Shown here in pieces: positions 51,636 through 60,688 of a stretch of DNA of 64,000 nt (its first letter is position 1; the number at the start of each line of letters is the position of its first letter). The DNA is taken from the NCBI RefSeq assembly GCF_024459955.1, contig NZ_JANFXK010000019.1, forward strand, positions 1 to 64,000, given 5' to 3'. The notes below the pieces were generated by a model. It was not told the origin of the DNA and made no database searches. It saw only the letters and a program-made list of their open reading frames with translations. Source of the stretch: Anaerovorax odorimutans (GTDB lineage: Bacteria > Bacillota > Clostridia > Peptostreptococcales > Anaerovoracaceae). The translations under genes were made by a program, and so were the position numbers.

Positions 51636-52373
51636 TTACTCTCCCTTATGGGCACTGATAACGATCGCTTCCTGGGCAATGTATACCATGGATAGCATGG
51701 TGAAAATATACGCCTGCAGAACCGGTTCAAACATATCGAAGAACGCGTTGGCCGGCAGCGGCAGGATCGTATCGAAAATCGGCAAGCTCACCAGCTTGTA
51801 GGACAATGTCGCCAGTCCGCTGTAGACCAGAGACATAACGATCAATCCGCCGAGTATGTTTCCAAAAAGTCGAAATCCCAGCGAAAGAGGCCTTGCGATC
51901 TCCTCTATGATCTTGATCGGGAACATCCATGCCATCGGCGAAGCTAACTCTCTAAGTCTTCCCACAGGTCCCTGATAGCGGATAGCCGTTACCTGGACGA
52001 GCGCAAAAGTAGTCAGCGCCAGCGCAAAGGTACAGTTGAGATCCGTGGTTACCGGTCTGAATCCGAAAAGTCCCAGCATATTGGAAACCAGCAGGAAAAA
52101 GAAAATCGTTCCCATATACGGCGCGAATGCCTCGCCTACCTCTTTTCCCATGATCTGCTTTACCATATCGTAGGTCTTTGTTACAACCAGCTCCGCGACC
52201 ACCTGTTTTCCTCTGGGAACCCGTTCCATCTTGCGAACGGACCATAAAGCCAGGGCTGCGATAATCACTGCTACAATGATGCCCCAGACAACGGTCTCCG
52301 TCAGATAAAAGCTCCCGTCACCGAATATGAATACCTTTTTTGGTCCAAGGTGAGCCAAATCATGCATAGTCAC
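51636..52373 (-). CDS. atpB: ATP synthase a subunit
   Basis: 245 residues with five to six membrane helices. The essential Arg is in RPLSLGFRLFGNILGGLIVM, and the last helix region VLQAYIFTMLSMVYIAQEAI is typical. It forms the ion half-channels against the c ring. The start overlaps the atpI stop by 4 bases. Confidence 0.95.
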   Translation of the reverse strand: MTMHDLAHLGPKKVFIFGDGSFYLTETVVWGIIVAVIIAALALWSVRKMERVPRGKQVVAELVVTKTYDMVKQIMGKEVGEAFAPYMGTIFFFLLVSNMLGLFGFRPVTTDLNCTFALALTTFALVQVTAIRYQGPVGRLRELASPMAWMFPIKIIEEIARPLSLGFRLFGNILGGLIVMSLVYSGLATLSYKLVSLPIFDTILPLPANAFFDMFEPVLQAYIFTMLSMVYIAQEAIVISAHKGE

Positions 52374-52831
52374 TCCTCCCTTCCGTAATATTCGTCTTCC
52401 GCCTGTTTGTCCTCTTCATCATACATGGCCTGGACCTCCGGGCGGATCTTGCGCTCCGTATTAAATTTGGGCTTAATCGCATAAAAATAATACATGGGCA
52501 CCTTTAAAGTCAGAAAACCGATCAGACACGCGGCTCCGGCCGCATAGCTTTTGGTTATGCAGAAATAAAACGTCACACAATAGAGGATCATTCTCACGAA
52601 GAACCCGATTGAAGAAGTTCCTTTATTCCCGCTTTTCAACATTCGATCCAAGGTAAACGCCAGGATGCTGAAATTGATGATGGCTACGGCCAGACCGGCG
52701 ATTAATCCAACAAGAAATCCGGTATCCCATCCCAAAATAAAAAAGGAAATCAGCTCGCACACTACGGCGACTAAACTCCCATACAGAAATATCTGTTTCT
52801 TTAAGTTGCGGATATCATCCATCGTTGTCAT
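52370..52831 (-). CDS. atpI: ATP synthase subunit I (AtpI-like assembly protein)
   Basis: 153 residues with four hydrophobic segments (IFLYGSLVAVVCELISFFIL, LVGLIAGLAVAIINFSI and two more), then an acidic tail. This matches the ATP synthase I family that sits first in atp operons and helps c-ring assembly. AGAAGGGG precedes the start. Sequence conservation is weak, so the call leans on topology and position. Confidence 0.8.
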   Translation of the reverse strand: MTTMDDIRNLKKQIFLYGSLVAVVCELISFFILGWDTGFLVGLIAGLAVAIINFSILAFTLDRMLKSGNKGTSSIGFFVRMILYCVTFYFCITKSYAAGAACLIGFLTLKVPMYYFYAIKPKFNTERKIRPEVQAMYDEEDKQAEDEYYGREE

Positions 52832-52882
52832 AATTTCCCCTTCTGCTTTCTGATTTTAGTAACTTTCTTGCCATATTAATAT

Positions 52883-52910
52883 ATTATAAACCTTTTCTTT
52901 CAAAAGTAAA
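52883..52910 (-). promoter_or_regulatory. Probable promoter of the ATP synthase operon
   Basis: On the minus strand TTTACT (52910-52905), 16 bp, TATAAT (52888-52883), about 50 bp before atpI. Confidence 0.6.
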
Positions 52911-53010
52911 GAATTGTTAAAAATTAGCCAAATATTTTTTGATAAAAACCGGTTGAAATCCGACAAATTCCAACATTTGTATCATTTTCTCAGTTGTGAT
53001 AATGAAAAAA

Positions 53011-53040
53011 AAGCCCCTTCCCCTTAGGGGGAGGCTTTTT
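53011..53040 (-). terminator. Terminator after the MATE gene
   Basis: AAGCCCCTTCCCC-TTA-GGGGGAGGCTT-type stem (53011-53036) with A and T runs on both sides, so it can work in either direction. It ends the leftward yhbY-to-MATE operon, 43 bp past the MATE stop. Confidence 0.85.
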
Positions 53041-53082
53041 TTATTTTCCATAAACTTGCCTATGGCGCCTTTCATTTGGTAA

Positions 53083-54480
53083 CTAGTTTGCTGTATCGTT
53101 GCCGTTGAGGTCCCGTATCACGTTTTTTGCCCATTTTTTTGAGAAAAACCGTCTCGTTAATGCGATTCCTTTCACCACATCTTCCAGCTTTACAGCCAGA
53201 ACCGCGAAGTAAATCGGCCACTCCAGCACCAGGGCCGTGATGAAGGCCATCGGCACGCCGATACACCATACTGCCAGGACTTCCGCAAGCATGGCAAAGC
53301 GGGTGTCCCCGCCACAGCGCAGAACGCCGGTTATATTGGTGGCATTGTAAATTCCCATCCACATCGTACATCCGTATACCACCAGAATCCAAAACGCGAA
53401 GTGAGCGCCTTCATCAGTAAAATCAAAGAGGCTCAGCAGCGGCTTTCCGCACAGGATCAGTCCCGCTCCCGCGCAAATACCGATAATCAGACTGATGCGT
53501 ATAAGTTTTTTTGCCAATTGATAAGCGTAATCCAGCTTTCCTTCACCCAGCTTCTGCCCCACCAGAATCAATGTGGCGTCTCCTACACTGAACGCCGCCA
53601 TCATAAACAGGTTATTGATGGTATTGCACGCCTGAACCGCTGCGCCTTCCGTAACGCCGATCCTGGCAAAGGCCGCTATGTACAGCGCGGTGCCCAGTCC
53701 CCACATGGTTTCGTTGATCGTCGTGGGAATGGCATTTTTAACGATCTTCACAGCAAAGGCTTTATCAAACCCGAAAAATTCCTTCAGCCTGCCGCCGATC
53801 ATATTCTTGCGCCCAAAGACGACAATCAGAGTCAGCGACATCTCGATGGCCCTTGCAATCATTGTAGCCAGGGCCGCTCCCGTAACGCCCAGCTTTGGCG
53901 CGCCGAAGCTGCCGAAAATGAACAGGTAGTTGAGGAAGGTATTGGTCAGGAACGCCGCTCCGCTGATATACAGCGGCAGTTTGGTCTGCTGGGTAGCCCG
54001 CAGAGCCGCGGTCAGCGGTACATTGATGGCCACGAACAGAAAGGCCGGGGCCGCCATCCTCACGTATCCGACACCCAGGTCGATCACTTCCGGGAATTTC
54101 GTAAAGATCCTCAGAACATAGTGTGGGAAAAACATGGCAGCAATAAAAAACAGGATGCTGATACTCATTGCCACAGTAATAGCAAACCCTGCCGTTTTCC
54201 TTATGTTGCGAAGGTCTTTGGCCCCGAAGAACTGAGCCATGAATGTGGATGAGCCGCTGGTAAACCCGAACATTACCATCCAGTGAATAAAATAAATCTG
54301 CACGGAAACCCCCACTGCGTTGAGCTCCGCTTCTCCCAGGCTGCCCACCATCAGGTTATCCACCAGATTGAGGGATGAGCCGATCAGGCTCTGCAGCGCG
54401 ATCGGCAGGGCTACTACCGCCAGGGTTCTGTACAGCCCGTTTACTTTCGTGTTGTTTAAATTCTCTTCTCTTCTTGACAT
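53083..54480 (-). CDS. MATE family efflux transporter
   Basis: 465 residues, 12 membrane helices in two MatE halves: ALPIALQSLIGSSLNLVDNLMVG near the start and NAIPTTINETMWGLGTALYI in the middle. MATE proteins export cationic drugs or metabolites with Na+ or H+ exchange. It is 7 bp after the tagO/wecA-like gene, with only a weak ribosome site, so it is probably translated by coupling. Substrate unknown. Confidence 0.9.
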   Translation of the reverse strand: MSRREENLNNTKVNGLYRTLAVVALPIALQSLIGSSLNLVDNLMVGSLGEAELNAVGVSVQIYFIHWMVMFGFTSGSSTFMAQFFGAKDLRNIRKTAGFAITVAMSISILFFIAAMFFPHYVLRIFTKFPEVIDLGVGYVRMAAPAFLFVAINVPLTAALRATQQTKLPLYISGAAFLTNTFLNYLFIFGSFGAPKLGVTGAALATMIARAIEMSLTLIVVFGRKNMIGGRLKEFFGFDKAFAVKIVKNAIPTTINETMWGLGTALYIAAFARIGVTEGAAVQACNTINNLFMMAAFSVGDATLILVGQKLGEGKLDYAYQLAKKLIRISLIIGICAGAGLILCGKPLLSLFDFTDEGAHFAFWILVVYGCTMWMGIYNATNITGVLRCGGDTRFAMLAEVLAVWCIGVPMAFITALVLEWPIYFAVLAVKLEDVVKGIALTRRFFSKKWAKNVIRDLNGNDTAN

Positions 54481-54487
54481 TCTTTTT

Positions 54488-55594
54488 TTACTTGTTGTGT
54501 TTCTTCTCCTTATTCTCTTTATTTTCTTTTTTCCTTATATTAACGGCATTGATCTCAATTTTCTTGTTGCTGGTATCGGAAAGGAGCACGTACAGCAGCA
54601 TGACCGCGATAGCCAAAAGGCCCAGACATTCCACCATATAGTGCCTGCTGTATTCCACGGCCATTACACCCATGATACCGCTGATACAATACATAATCAT
54701 CACTGATCTGCGCTGACCGAATCCGGCCCGCATGATCCTGTGGTGCAGGTGTTCTTTATCTGCCACCACAATGGACTGTCTCCGAATCACCCTCCGCAGA
54801 ATCGCAAAAGCCGTATCAAAAATCGGCAGCCCCAGAACCAGCGCCGGAATGGCTACCGCCACCACAGTGGCGCTCTTCACCGGCTGGATCAGCGAAAAGG
54901 TCGCCAGACAGAATCCCAGCAATTGAGAGCCGCTGTCCCCCATGAAGGTCTTGGCCGGGTGGAAATTATAAGGCAGGAATCCCAGGGCGCCGCCCGCCAC
55001 TGCCAGCATGGCCGTGGTCGCCACATAATGGCCGTGAATATACCCCGCATAGGCGATACACAGCGATGCGATGGCTGCGATCCCCGCTGCCAGACCGTCA
55101 AGTCCATCCACCAGATTGACGGCGTTGGTAATGCCCACAATCCACAGAACCGTCACCAGAAACGCTGCCGCGCTGCCAAAGATCAAATCATTCCCGCCCA
55201 GAAAGTCATTGATAAAATTCAGCCGGATGCCGGACGCGTAAACGATGCACGCGCAGATAAACTGCCCCAGAAATTTCAGCTTGGGGCTGATGTCCCACAG
55301 ATCATCCACTACACCGAATATATAAATGAGAACCCCTCCGATCAGAATTCCCTCGATGCTCTTGCCCGGTATAAAGGCCGGCATAATAAAAATCAGGGTC
55401 GATGCCATGATTCCTATAAAGATTGCCATGCCGCCGAACCGCGGCACGGGCTTGTCGTGGACCCTTCTTTCATCCTTAGGGACATCCATTGCTCCGATTT
55501 TGGGCGCCAGCCAGATCGCCAGCGGTGTAAACGCCAGGGCCAGTACAAAAGATGTCAGAAAGGAAGCCCATAATACAAAATAGTTGAACCCCAC
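54488..55594 (-). CDS. tagO: Undecaprenyl-phosphate GlcNAc-1-phosphate transferase (TagO/WecA-like)
   Basis: 368 residues with about 11 membrane helices. Active-site motifs of the MraY/WecA superfamily are visible: FGVVDDLWD, NAVNLVDGLDGLAAG, TFMGDSGSQLLG and the HLHHR of the WecA/TagO branch (DKEHLHHRIM). It starts wall-polymer synthesis by loading a sugar phosphate onto undecaprenyl phosphate. The C-terminal ~25 residues are a Lys/Glu/Asn-rich tail. It abuts the deaminase gene. Confidence 0.9.
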   Translation of the reverse strand: MGFNYFVLWASFLTSFVLALAFTPLAIWLAPKIGAMDVPKDERRVHDKPVPRFGGMAIFIGIMASTLIFIMPAFIPGKSIEGILIGGVLIYIFGVVDDLWDISPKLKFLGQFICACIVYASGIRLNFINDFLGGNDLIFGSAAAFLVTVLWIVGITNAVNLVDGLDGLAAGIAAIASLCIAYAGYIHGHYVATTAMLAVAGGALGFLPYNFHPAKTFMGDSGSQLLGFCLATFSLIQPVKSATVVAVAIPALVLGLPIFDTAFAILRRVIRRQSIVVADKEHLHHRIMRAGFGQRRSVMIMYCISGIMGVMAVEYSRHYMVECLGLLAIAVMLLYVLLSDTSNKKIEINAVNIRKKENKENKEKKHNK

Positions 55595-55596
55595 TG

Positions 55597-56058
55597 TTAC
55601 TGATCTCCTAACATTACAATTTTCAGTCCGGCTTCCGCCAGAATGTCCACGGACATCTGATCCGGATACCCTTCTTTCACTACGATTCTTCGGATACCTG
55701 CGTTGATAATCATCTTCGCGCAGATGATGCAGGGCTGATTGGTTATATAGATCGTAGCGCCTTCAATACTGTGGCCCAGAGTGGCGGCCTGAATGATCGC
55801 GTTCTGTTCCGCATGAAGCGCCCTGCACAGCTCATGCCGTTCCCCCGAAGGGATTCCCAGCTTCTGGCGCAGACAGCCTCCTTCCAGCTCGCTGCAGTGT
55901 TTGAGGCCCTGCGGCGCACCGTTATATCCTGTAGCGATTATATGTTTATCCTGAACGATCACCGCGCCTATCTGCCTGCGCAGACAGGTGGATCGCTTTG
56001 CCGTAAGTTCCGCCATTTCCATGAAATATTCATCCCATCCGGGGCGTTCATTCATCAT
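55597..56058 (-). CDS. dCMP deaminase (ComEB-like)
   Basis: 153 residues from ATG at 56058, preceded by AGGAGG at 7 bases and overlapping truA by 11 bases; longer in-frame starts at 56082 and 56154 lack such a site. Zinc and catalytic motifs are [15 protein letters not shown] (His, Glu) and [15 protein letters not shown] (two Cys). An insert region with [11 protein letters not shown] may hold a second zinc, as in ComEB proteins. The reaction is dCMP to dUMP. Confidence 0.9.
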   Translation of the reverse strand: MMNERPGWDEYFMEMAELTAKRSTCLRRQIGAVIVQDKHIIATGYNGAPQGLKHCSELEGGCLRQKLGIPSGERHELCRALHAEQNAIIQAATLGHSIEGATIYITNQPCIICAKMIINAGIRRIVVKEGYPDQMSVDILAEAGLKIVMLGDQ

Positions 56059-56845
56059 ATCCTGGTACCTCCTGTATTTCATAATAAATCTCTCCCAGAT
56101 ACAGACCCTGCGGCGGCGCCGTATGCCCCGCGTTCTGCCTGTCCCCGCTTTCAATTATGGACGCCGGCGCCATGGGATGGATCTTTCCCATACCGACTTC
56201 CACCAAGGTTCCTGTTATAATTCTTACCATATTATAGAGGAATCCGTCCCCTGTAATTCTTATCTGGATATCGCCGTCCGATTCCGTAATGTCCAGCTTA
56301 TAAACTGTCCTGACCGTTGTCTCCCGTTCAGTTCCCCCGGAAGACTGAAAGCATTTGAAATCGTGGGTTCCGACAATCTGCGCCGCTGCCAGCCTCATGG
56401 CCTCAAGATCCAGCGGCTTTGCTATCTCATAGCAGTAATTTCTGCGGAACACATCCACGTGCTGCGAATTGCGTATTTTATAGATGTAAGTTTTACCTTT
56501 GGAATCAAATCTGGCATGAAAGTCCATGGGCATTTCCCGGACATCCGTAATTCGAATCGGCCCGGTGGCAGTCTTGCCCCGCATTCCGCCGGCAAGCCGG
56601 TGGTTCACGGCCAGCGCCAGCCTGTCCGTAGGAATCCCAAACTCTCCTTTAAAGCTGGCCCGCTGTCCATAGGCGTGAACGCCGGCGTCCGTTCTGCTGG
56701 TGCCGTCCACGCGGATTTCCTGTCCGCATACAGCCGACAGAGCCTCCTCCAGAGTCCCCTGAACCGTCTTCCGCTTCGGCTGTCTCTGCCATCCGGAAAA
56801 CTCCGTGCCATCGTACTCAATGGTAAGAAGAAGGTTTCTTTCCAT
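56048..56845 (-). CDS. truA: tRNA pseudouridine synthase TruA
   Basis: 265 residues from the start at 56845. The catalytic Asp is in [30 protein letters not shown] and [20 protein letters not shown] are family signatures. It modifies positions 38-40 of tRNA anticodon arms. The ribosome site lies in the last codons of yhbY. Confidence 0.94.
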   Translation of the reverse strand: MERNLLLTIEYDGTEFSGWQRQPKRKTVQGTLEEALSAVCGQEIRVDGTSRTDAGVHAYGQRASFKGEFGIPTDRLALAVNHRLAGGMRGKTATGPIRITDVREMPMDFHARFDSKGKTYIYKIRNSQHVDVFRRNYCYEIAKPLDLEAMRLAAAQIVGTHDFKCFQSSGGTERETTVRTVYKLDITESDGDIQIRITGDGFLYNMVRIITGTLVEVGMGKIHPMAPASIIESGDRQNAGHTAPPQGLYLGEIYYEIQEVPGYDE

Positions 56846-56852
56846 ACCGCGC

Positions 56853-57149
56853 CTACCTTTTGGGCAGAAGGATCTGCTTGTTATCCCTTGATTCTCTGTA
56901 AAGCACGAATTTTCGCCCGATAGCCTGTACAAATTCCGCGTTCAGTTCCTGCGCCAGATCATTGGCCACCTCTTTGGGCGACAAACTGCAGCCCTCCTGC
57001 AGCTTGACCTTCACCAGCTCCCTGGACTCAAATCCGTTTTCCATTTCTTTTTTTATATTTTCCGTCAATCCGCTTTTTCCCAAAAAAACCGTCGGCTCCA
57101 GATCATGGGCCAGTTTTTTGAGAAAGCTTCTCTGTTTACTCGTTATCAT
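56853..57149 (-). CDS. yhbY: YhbY-type RNA-binding protein (CRM domain)
   Basis: 98 residues: MITSKQRSFLKKLAHDLEPT, VFLGKSGLTENIKKEMENGF and QAIGRKFVLYRES are classic CRS1/YhbY signatures, including the GxxG loop form AIGRKFV. It is associated with ribosome assembly. It is first in the operon yhbY-truA-dCMP deaminase-tagO-MATE. Confidence 0.93.
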   Translation of the reverse strand: MITSKQRSFLKKLAHDLEPTVFLGKSGLTENIKKEMENGFESRELVKVKLQEGCSLSPKEVANDLAQELNAEFVQAIGRKFVLYRESRDNKQILLPKR

Positions 57150-57258
57150 CTCTTATCCTCTCTTTTATAGCGCCCAAAGGCGCTTATATTTATTATTATA
57201 CAATATCAATATCCAGAAACACCATGGAAAAGCTATCGTTTTCTCCCTATTTTCGCCT

Positions 57259-57449
57259 TTTATGTTCCAATCGCAGCAGCCTGGTCTGTCTGGCCACATA
57301 AATCTCCCCCGTTTTGCTGCAATCAGGCTCTAAAAATGTCAAACTGTCCGCTTCTTTGCCTCATTTATGACATTTATAGCCGGCAGAGATTAAAAAAGAC
57401 ATGGTTTTATGTGGCCAACTGCTAAAAATAGTTGGTATAGGAACATAAA
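57259..57449. repeat. Co-centred long imperfect palindrome
   Basis: Three nested inverted pairs share the same centre near 57354: TTTATGTTCC (57259-57268)/GGAACATAAA (57440-57449), TGGCCACATAAA (57291-57302)/TTTATGTGGCCA (57406-57417) and AAATGTCA (57334-57341)/TGACATTT (57368-57375). The parts between are only partly complementary. The whole 191-bp stretch could fold as one long hairpin or be a MITE remnant. It partly overlaps the ncRNA candidate. Confidence 0.7.
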
Positions 57450-57646
57450 TAGCGCTTTCCACCAGTTTTCCCGGTTGTGCGTACGTTCAAATCAGTTTTG
57501 ACGAATAGCGTAGGCTGCCAGGCAACCAAGGCTATATCTACATATGCACTTTCATAGCAAACAGCCCTCAAGGGAAAAAGTTTCCACACAGGCAAACTCC
57601 GCAGGGCGCAGCCCGAGGACATTGCCGGAGCAAAACTTTTTCCCTT
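57392..57646 (-). ncRNA. Candidate structured ncRNA between yhbY and the A24 peptidase gene
   Basis: The minus strand has a promoter (TTGTAA 57676-57671, 16 bp, TATAAT 57654-57649). The expected start falls on a 14-bp perfect stem, AAGGGAAAAAGTTT (57646-57633) with AAACTTTTTCCCTT (57583-57570), enclosing CTCCG/CGGAG and GGG/CCC sub-stems. Further hairpins follow, including CCAACT-N9-AGTTGG (57435-57415), and a run of six T at 57397-57392 could end the RNA. No convincing protein is encoded. The long conserved-looking structure reminds me of large Firmicute RNAs such as the raiA motif, but I cannot confirm this without a covariance search. Confidence 0.5.
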
Positions 57647-57670
57647 CTATTATATATGAATTCTCGTTTT

Positions 57671-58363
57671 TTACAACAGCGGCCAGATAATTACTGCATA
57701 AAAAATGGCGCTTCCGCATATATAGGGTCCCAGCGGAAGCATGTCATTTCGCTTGATTTTCCGCCGTATGAGCAGGATGGAAAAGATCAGCGCGCTGCTG
57801 ACAGCCGATATGACCAGCACCGTCAGGGTGCTTCGAAATCCCAGCGCCAGCCCGACAGCTGCAAAGAGCTTTACATCTCCCAGTCCCAGGGTTTCTTTTT
57901 TGAAGATCAGCTTTCCCAGGAGCGCGGAAAACAGCATCACGCCCCCTCCCAGCAGCGCGCCCCAAAGCGGCGCCAGAAAGCTGCTGTGATAAGGAATGAA
58001 GCCCAGCGCCGAGATGGCCGTAAGGATGACAAACTGATCGGGCACGATTCCGTATTTTTTGTCCGCCAGAGCGATTAACAGCAGTGCCCAGCAAAGGACC
58101 AGAGACGCCAGGGCAAACATCCAGTCAAAGAATACCAGCCGAATCAGGCCGGCCATGAAAAATCCGGAATAGATCCATTTCCAGGGAAACCCTTTGATTC
58201 TCTGGGTGTAGGGGTCTTTTAGCTCTTCGCCGGGTTCTTTCCCATAATCGCAGAGCCACCTGGCAGGGATCTTGTTGAAAATGTATACCGCCCCGTGTCC
58301 TGCCAGTATTCCCGCAGCCACAGCGCCGCAAATTTTCCCTATCATGATGACAAGATTCGACAT
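57671..58363 (-). CDS. A24 family prepilin-peptidase-like membrane protease (second copy)
   Basis: 230 residues from ATG at 58363, preceded by AGAGGTG. Catalytic aspartates are in ALADKKYGIVPDQFVIL and LGLGDVKLFAAVGLALG. About seven membrane helices. It lacks the N-terminal cysteine-bearing methylase domain of PilD, so it is a peptidase-only form like those serving competence or tad-type pilins. It is far from the pilus operon and has no pilin gene beside it; its substrate may be the pilins at 15522-28748 or others elsewhere. Confidence 0.82.
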   Translation of the reverse strand: MSNLVIMIGKICGAVAAGILAGHGAVYIFNKIPARWLCDYGKEPGEELKDPYTQRIKGFPWKWIYSGFFMAGLIRLVFFDWMFALASLVLCWALLLIALADKKYGIVPDQFVILTAISALGFIPYHSSFLAPLWGALLGGGVMLFSALLGKLIFKKETLGLGDVKLFAAVGLALGFRSTLTVLVISAVSSALIFSILLIRRKIKRNDMLPLGPYICGSAIFYAVIIWPLL

Positions 58364-58462
58364 ACTTTTCACCTCTTTCGCAGCATCGTCCTTTTATTCT
58401 ACCAATTTCGACAAAACATCACAACATTTTTTCCCCATAGCTCACAAATTGTCGTAAATGTG

Positions 58463-58492
58463 TTGTGGATTTTTGTCTATTTTCCCTATAAA
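58463..58492 (+). promoter_or_regulatory. Promoter of the hybrid histidine kinase
   Basis: TTGTGG (58463-58468), 18 bp, TATAAA (58487-58492), about 48 bp before the kinase start; the ribosome site AGGGGG lies 11-12 bases before the ATG. Confidence 0.5.
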
Positions 58493-58539
58493 ATCTATTT
58501 AAATAGCAGTTTAAGAAAAAATAGGGGGTAAATTGATTT

Positions 58540-60603
58540 ATGAAAAAAAATGATACGGTTATTACGACAATAACCTGTGTAAGCTCTATATTTATAATTA
58601 ACATTATCATTTTGCTGTTTTTACATAATCGGGATTTGAGTACGGGGGTGGCTATTTTATTGGAGAATTCGCTGGTGATTTTCGGATTGCTGCTGATTAC
58701 AATGTTTGTGGCGGAATCCATACGGTTAAAGAAAATGAAGGGAGCCATCAGCTATTATAACGATTTTTCCAACAGTGTTCTGCAGCATGCGGAAAACGGA
58801 CTTGCCGTGCTGGATGAAACCAACAATTTTGAATTTGTCAGCGGTCGTTTTAAGGAGCAGCTGGGGCTCAATGACGTTTCTCTGGTCGGATGCAATGCCC
58901 TAGAATATCTGCCCAAGAGCATCTATCGCTTTTTAATGGAGTATCGGCTCATTCCCCATTCGGAGACAACGGAGCCGGTCCGGCAGACGCTGCAGCTCCA
59001 GGAGTCCTTTTTTGAGGTATCGGCCTTTGGTGTGGTGGATAAAGAGAATCACACAAAATGTATCCTTACGATTTATGACCATACGAAACAGGTTCTTATG
59101 GAACAGCAGCTGGTCGACCAGCTGGAGGAAATGCAGTTCCACATTGAGGCAAAGGAGTCGCTTTTGGCCAACGTATCCCATGAACTTAAAACACCGCTCA
59201 ACGCGATTATCGGCCTCAGCCAGATCCTGGAGCAGACCCGGCTCAGCGACCGGCAGAAGGAGCTGGTTTCCAAGATCAATACTTCATCCGATTACCTTTT
59301 GAACCTAATCAATGACGTATTGGATTTTTCCAAACTGAAAAAAGGCGCAATCAGCCTGGAATCCTCCCACTTTCGCCTGCGGGACCTGCTGACCGATCTG
59401 GAAACGACGTTCCGTCCCGTGGCCTCGCAGAAGGGGCTTCATCTGCTGACAGACTACAAGTTTGATCCTGATCTGTGCCTTAATCTGGACCGGCTGCGCA
59501 TGGAGCAGGTAATGGTGAACCTGATTAATAACGCCTGTAAATTCACAGATGCCGGATACGTCCGCATCAGGGTGTCCGTCCTGAAAGAGTTCCAGGATAC
59601 CATCACAATAAAGACGTCCATCGAGGATACGGGGATCGGCATTGAACCTGAGAACCTTTCGGGAATCTTTACGGAATTTTATCAGGCAGAGGGACACCTG
59701 ACAAAAATGCACCAGGGCGCGGGACTGGGACTTCCGATCTGCAAATATCTGGTGGAACACATGGGCGGCACGCTTTGGGCCGAAAGCAAAAAAGGCATGG
59801 GGTCCACCTTCTGTTTTACACTCACCGCGCCCAAATATTACAGCTCTGAGGAAGAGGTCGAACCTCCTGCGCCGGTTCTCCGCGGCCATGGGGAAAAAAT
59901 CCTGGTGGTTGAGGATACGCCCATCAACTATGACGTGGTTGAGGACCTGCTCATCCGTGTAAACCTGACCTGCGAACACGCGGACTCCGGCCTGTCCGCT
60001 CTGAAAATGTGCGAAAGCGCCGGCGACGGATATTACAGCGCTATTCTAATGGACATACATATGCCGATCATGGACGGCTACGAAACAGCCCGTAAAATAA
60101 AAGAAATGGGCATAACCGCACCGATTATCGCCCTTACTGCAACCAATATGGATGAGGAGATACAAATGAGATACCAGCATTTATTCTGTGATTTTATACT
60201 GAAACCATTCAAATACACCCAGCTGTACAATGTTCTGTCTCCCTGCGTAGCAGCCACAGCCGCCGATAGCCCGGACGAGCTTTCGGAAGATCCATATGCG
60301 GGAAAGGACACGGCCATCGAAAACCTCGGCGGCAGCATCGCCCTTTACGAAAAGCATTTGACCCGGTTTAAAACCAACTATGCCCATGCCTGTGAAACGC
60401 TGGAGGATCACCTGACATCCGGTCAGAGAGAGCAGGCCAGGATTCTGGCTCACTCTATCAAGGGTCTGGCCGGCACCCTGGGCCTTACCTATCTGGCGCG
60501 TTCCGCGGAAGCTCTGGAATCGGCCATAGACAACGGGGAGGAAAACCTCTCGCCCCAAATCACGGCTTTTCGTCACAAGCTGCGGCAGGTGACCGATCAG
60601 TAA
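58540..60603 (+). CDS. Hybrid sensor histidine kinase (2 TM, PAS, HisKA, HATPase, REC, HPt)
   Basis: 687 residues. Two membrane helices (about 8-28 and 40-60) with almost no extracellular loop, then PAS (~75-175), HisKA with phospho-His214 in NVSHELKTPLNAIIGL, HATPase_c (EDTGIGIEPENLSGIF, GLGLPICKYLVEHMGG), REC with phospho-Asp505 in LMDIHMPIMDGYETA, and HPt with His638 in HSIKGLAGTLGL. A complete phosphorelay in one protein, needing only a separate output regulator, which is not nearby. The short loop suggests membrane or cytoplasmic sensing through PAS. Monocistronic. Confidence 0.93.
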   Translation: MKKNDTVITTITCVSSIFIINIIILLFLHNRDLSTGVAILLENSLVIFGLLLITMFVAESIRLKKMKGAISYYNDFSNSVLQHAENGLAVLDETNNFEFVSGRFKEQLGLNDVSLVGCNALEYLPKSIYRFLMEYRLIPHSETTEPVRQTLQLQESFFEVSAFGVVDKENHTKCILTIYDHTKQVLMEQQLVDQLEEMQFHIEAKESLLANVSHELKTPLNAIIGLSQILEQTRLSDRQKELVSKINTSSDYLLNLINDVLDFSKLKKGAISLESSHFRLRDLLTDLETTFRPVASQKGLHLLTDYKFDPDLCLNLDRLRMEQVMVNLINNACKFTDAGYVRIRVSVLKEFQDTITIKTSIEDTGIGIEPENLSGIFTEFYQAEGHLTKMHQGAGLGLPICKYLVEHMGGTLWAESKKGMGSTFCFTLTAPKYYSSEEEVEPPAPVLRGHGEKILVVEDTPINYDVVEDLLIRVNLTCEHADSGLSALKMCESAGDGYYSAILMDIHMPIMDGYETARKIKEMGITAPIIALTATNMDEEIQMRYQHLFCDFILKPFKYTQLYNVLSPCVAATAADSPDELSEDPYAGKDTAIENLGGSIALYEKHLTRFKTNYAHACETLEDHLTSGQREQARILAHSIKGLAGTLGLTYLARSAEALESAIDNGEENLSPQITAFRHKLRQVTDQ

Positions 60604-60688
60604 CGTCCCTGCAATAGCCTGTCCGCCGGCCGCACAACGGAAGCAGAAGGAAAGGGACATGGCGTCTCCCTTCATTCCGCTTGGGTTT

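Noticed and set aside
57422-57622. 66-codon minus-strand ORF within the yhbY/peptidase gap
   Set aside because: No ribosome site, and the sequence is better explained by nested RNA stems; such ORFs are typical false calls over structured RNAs.
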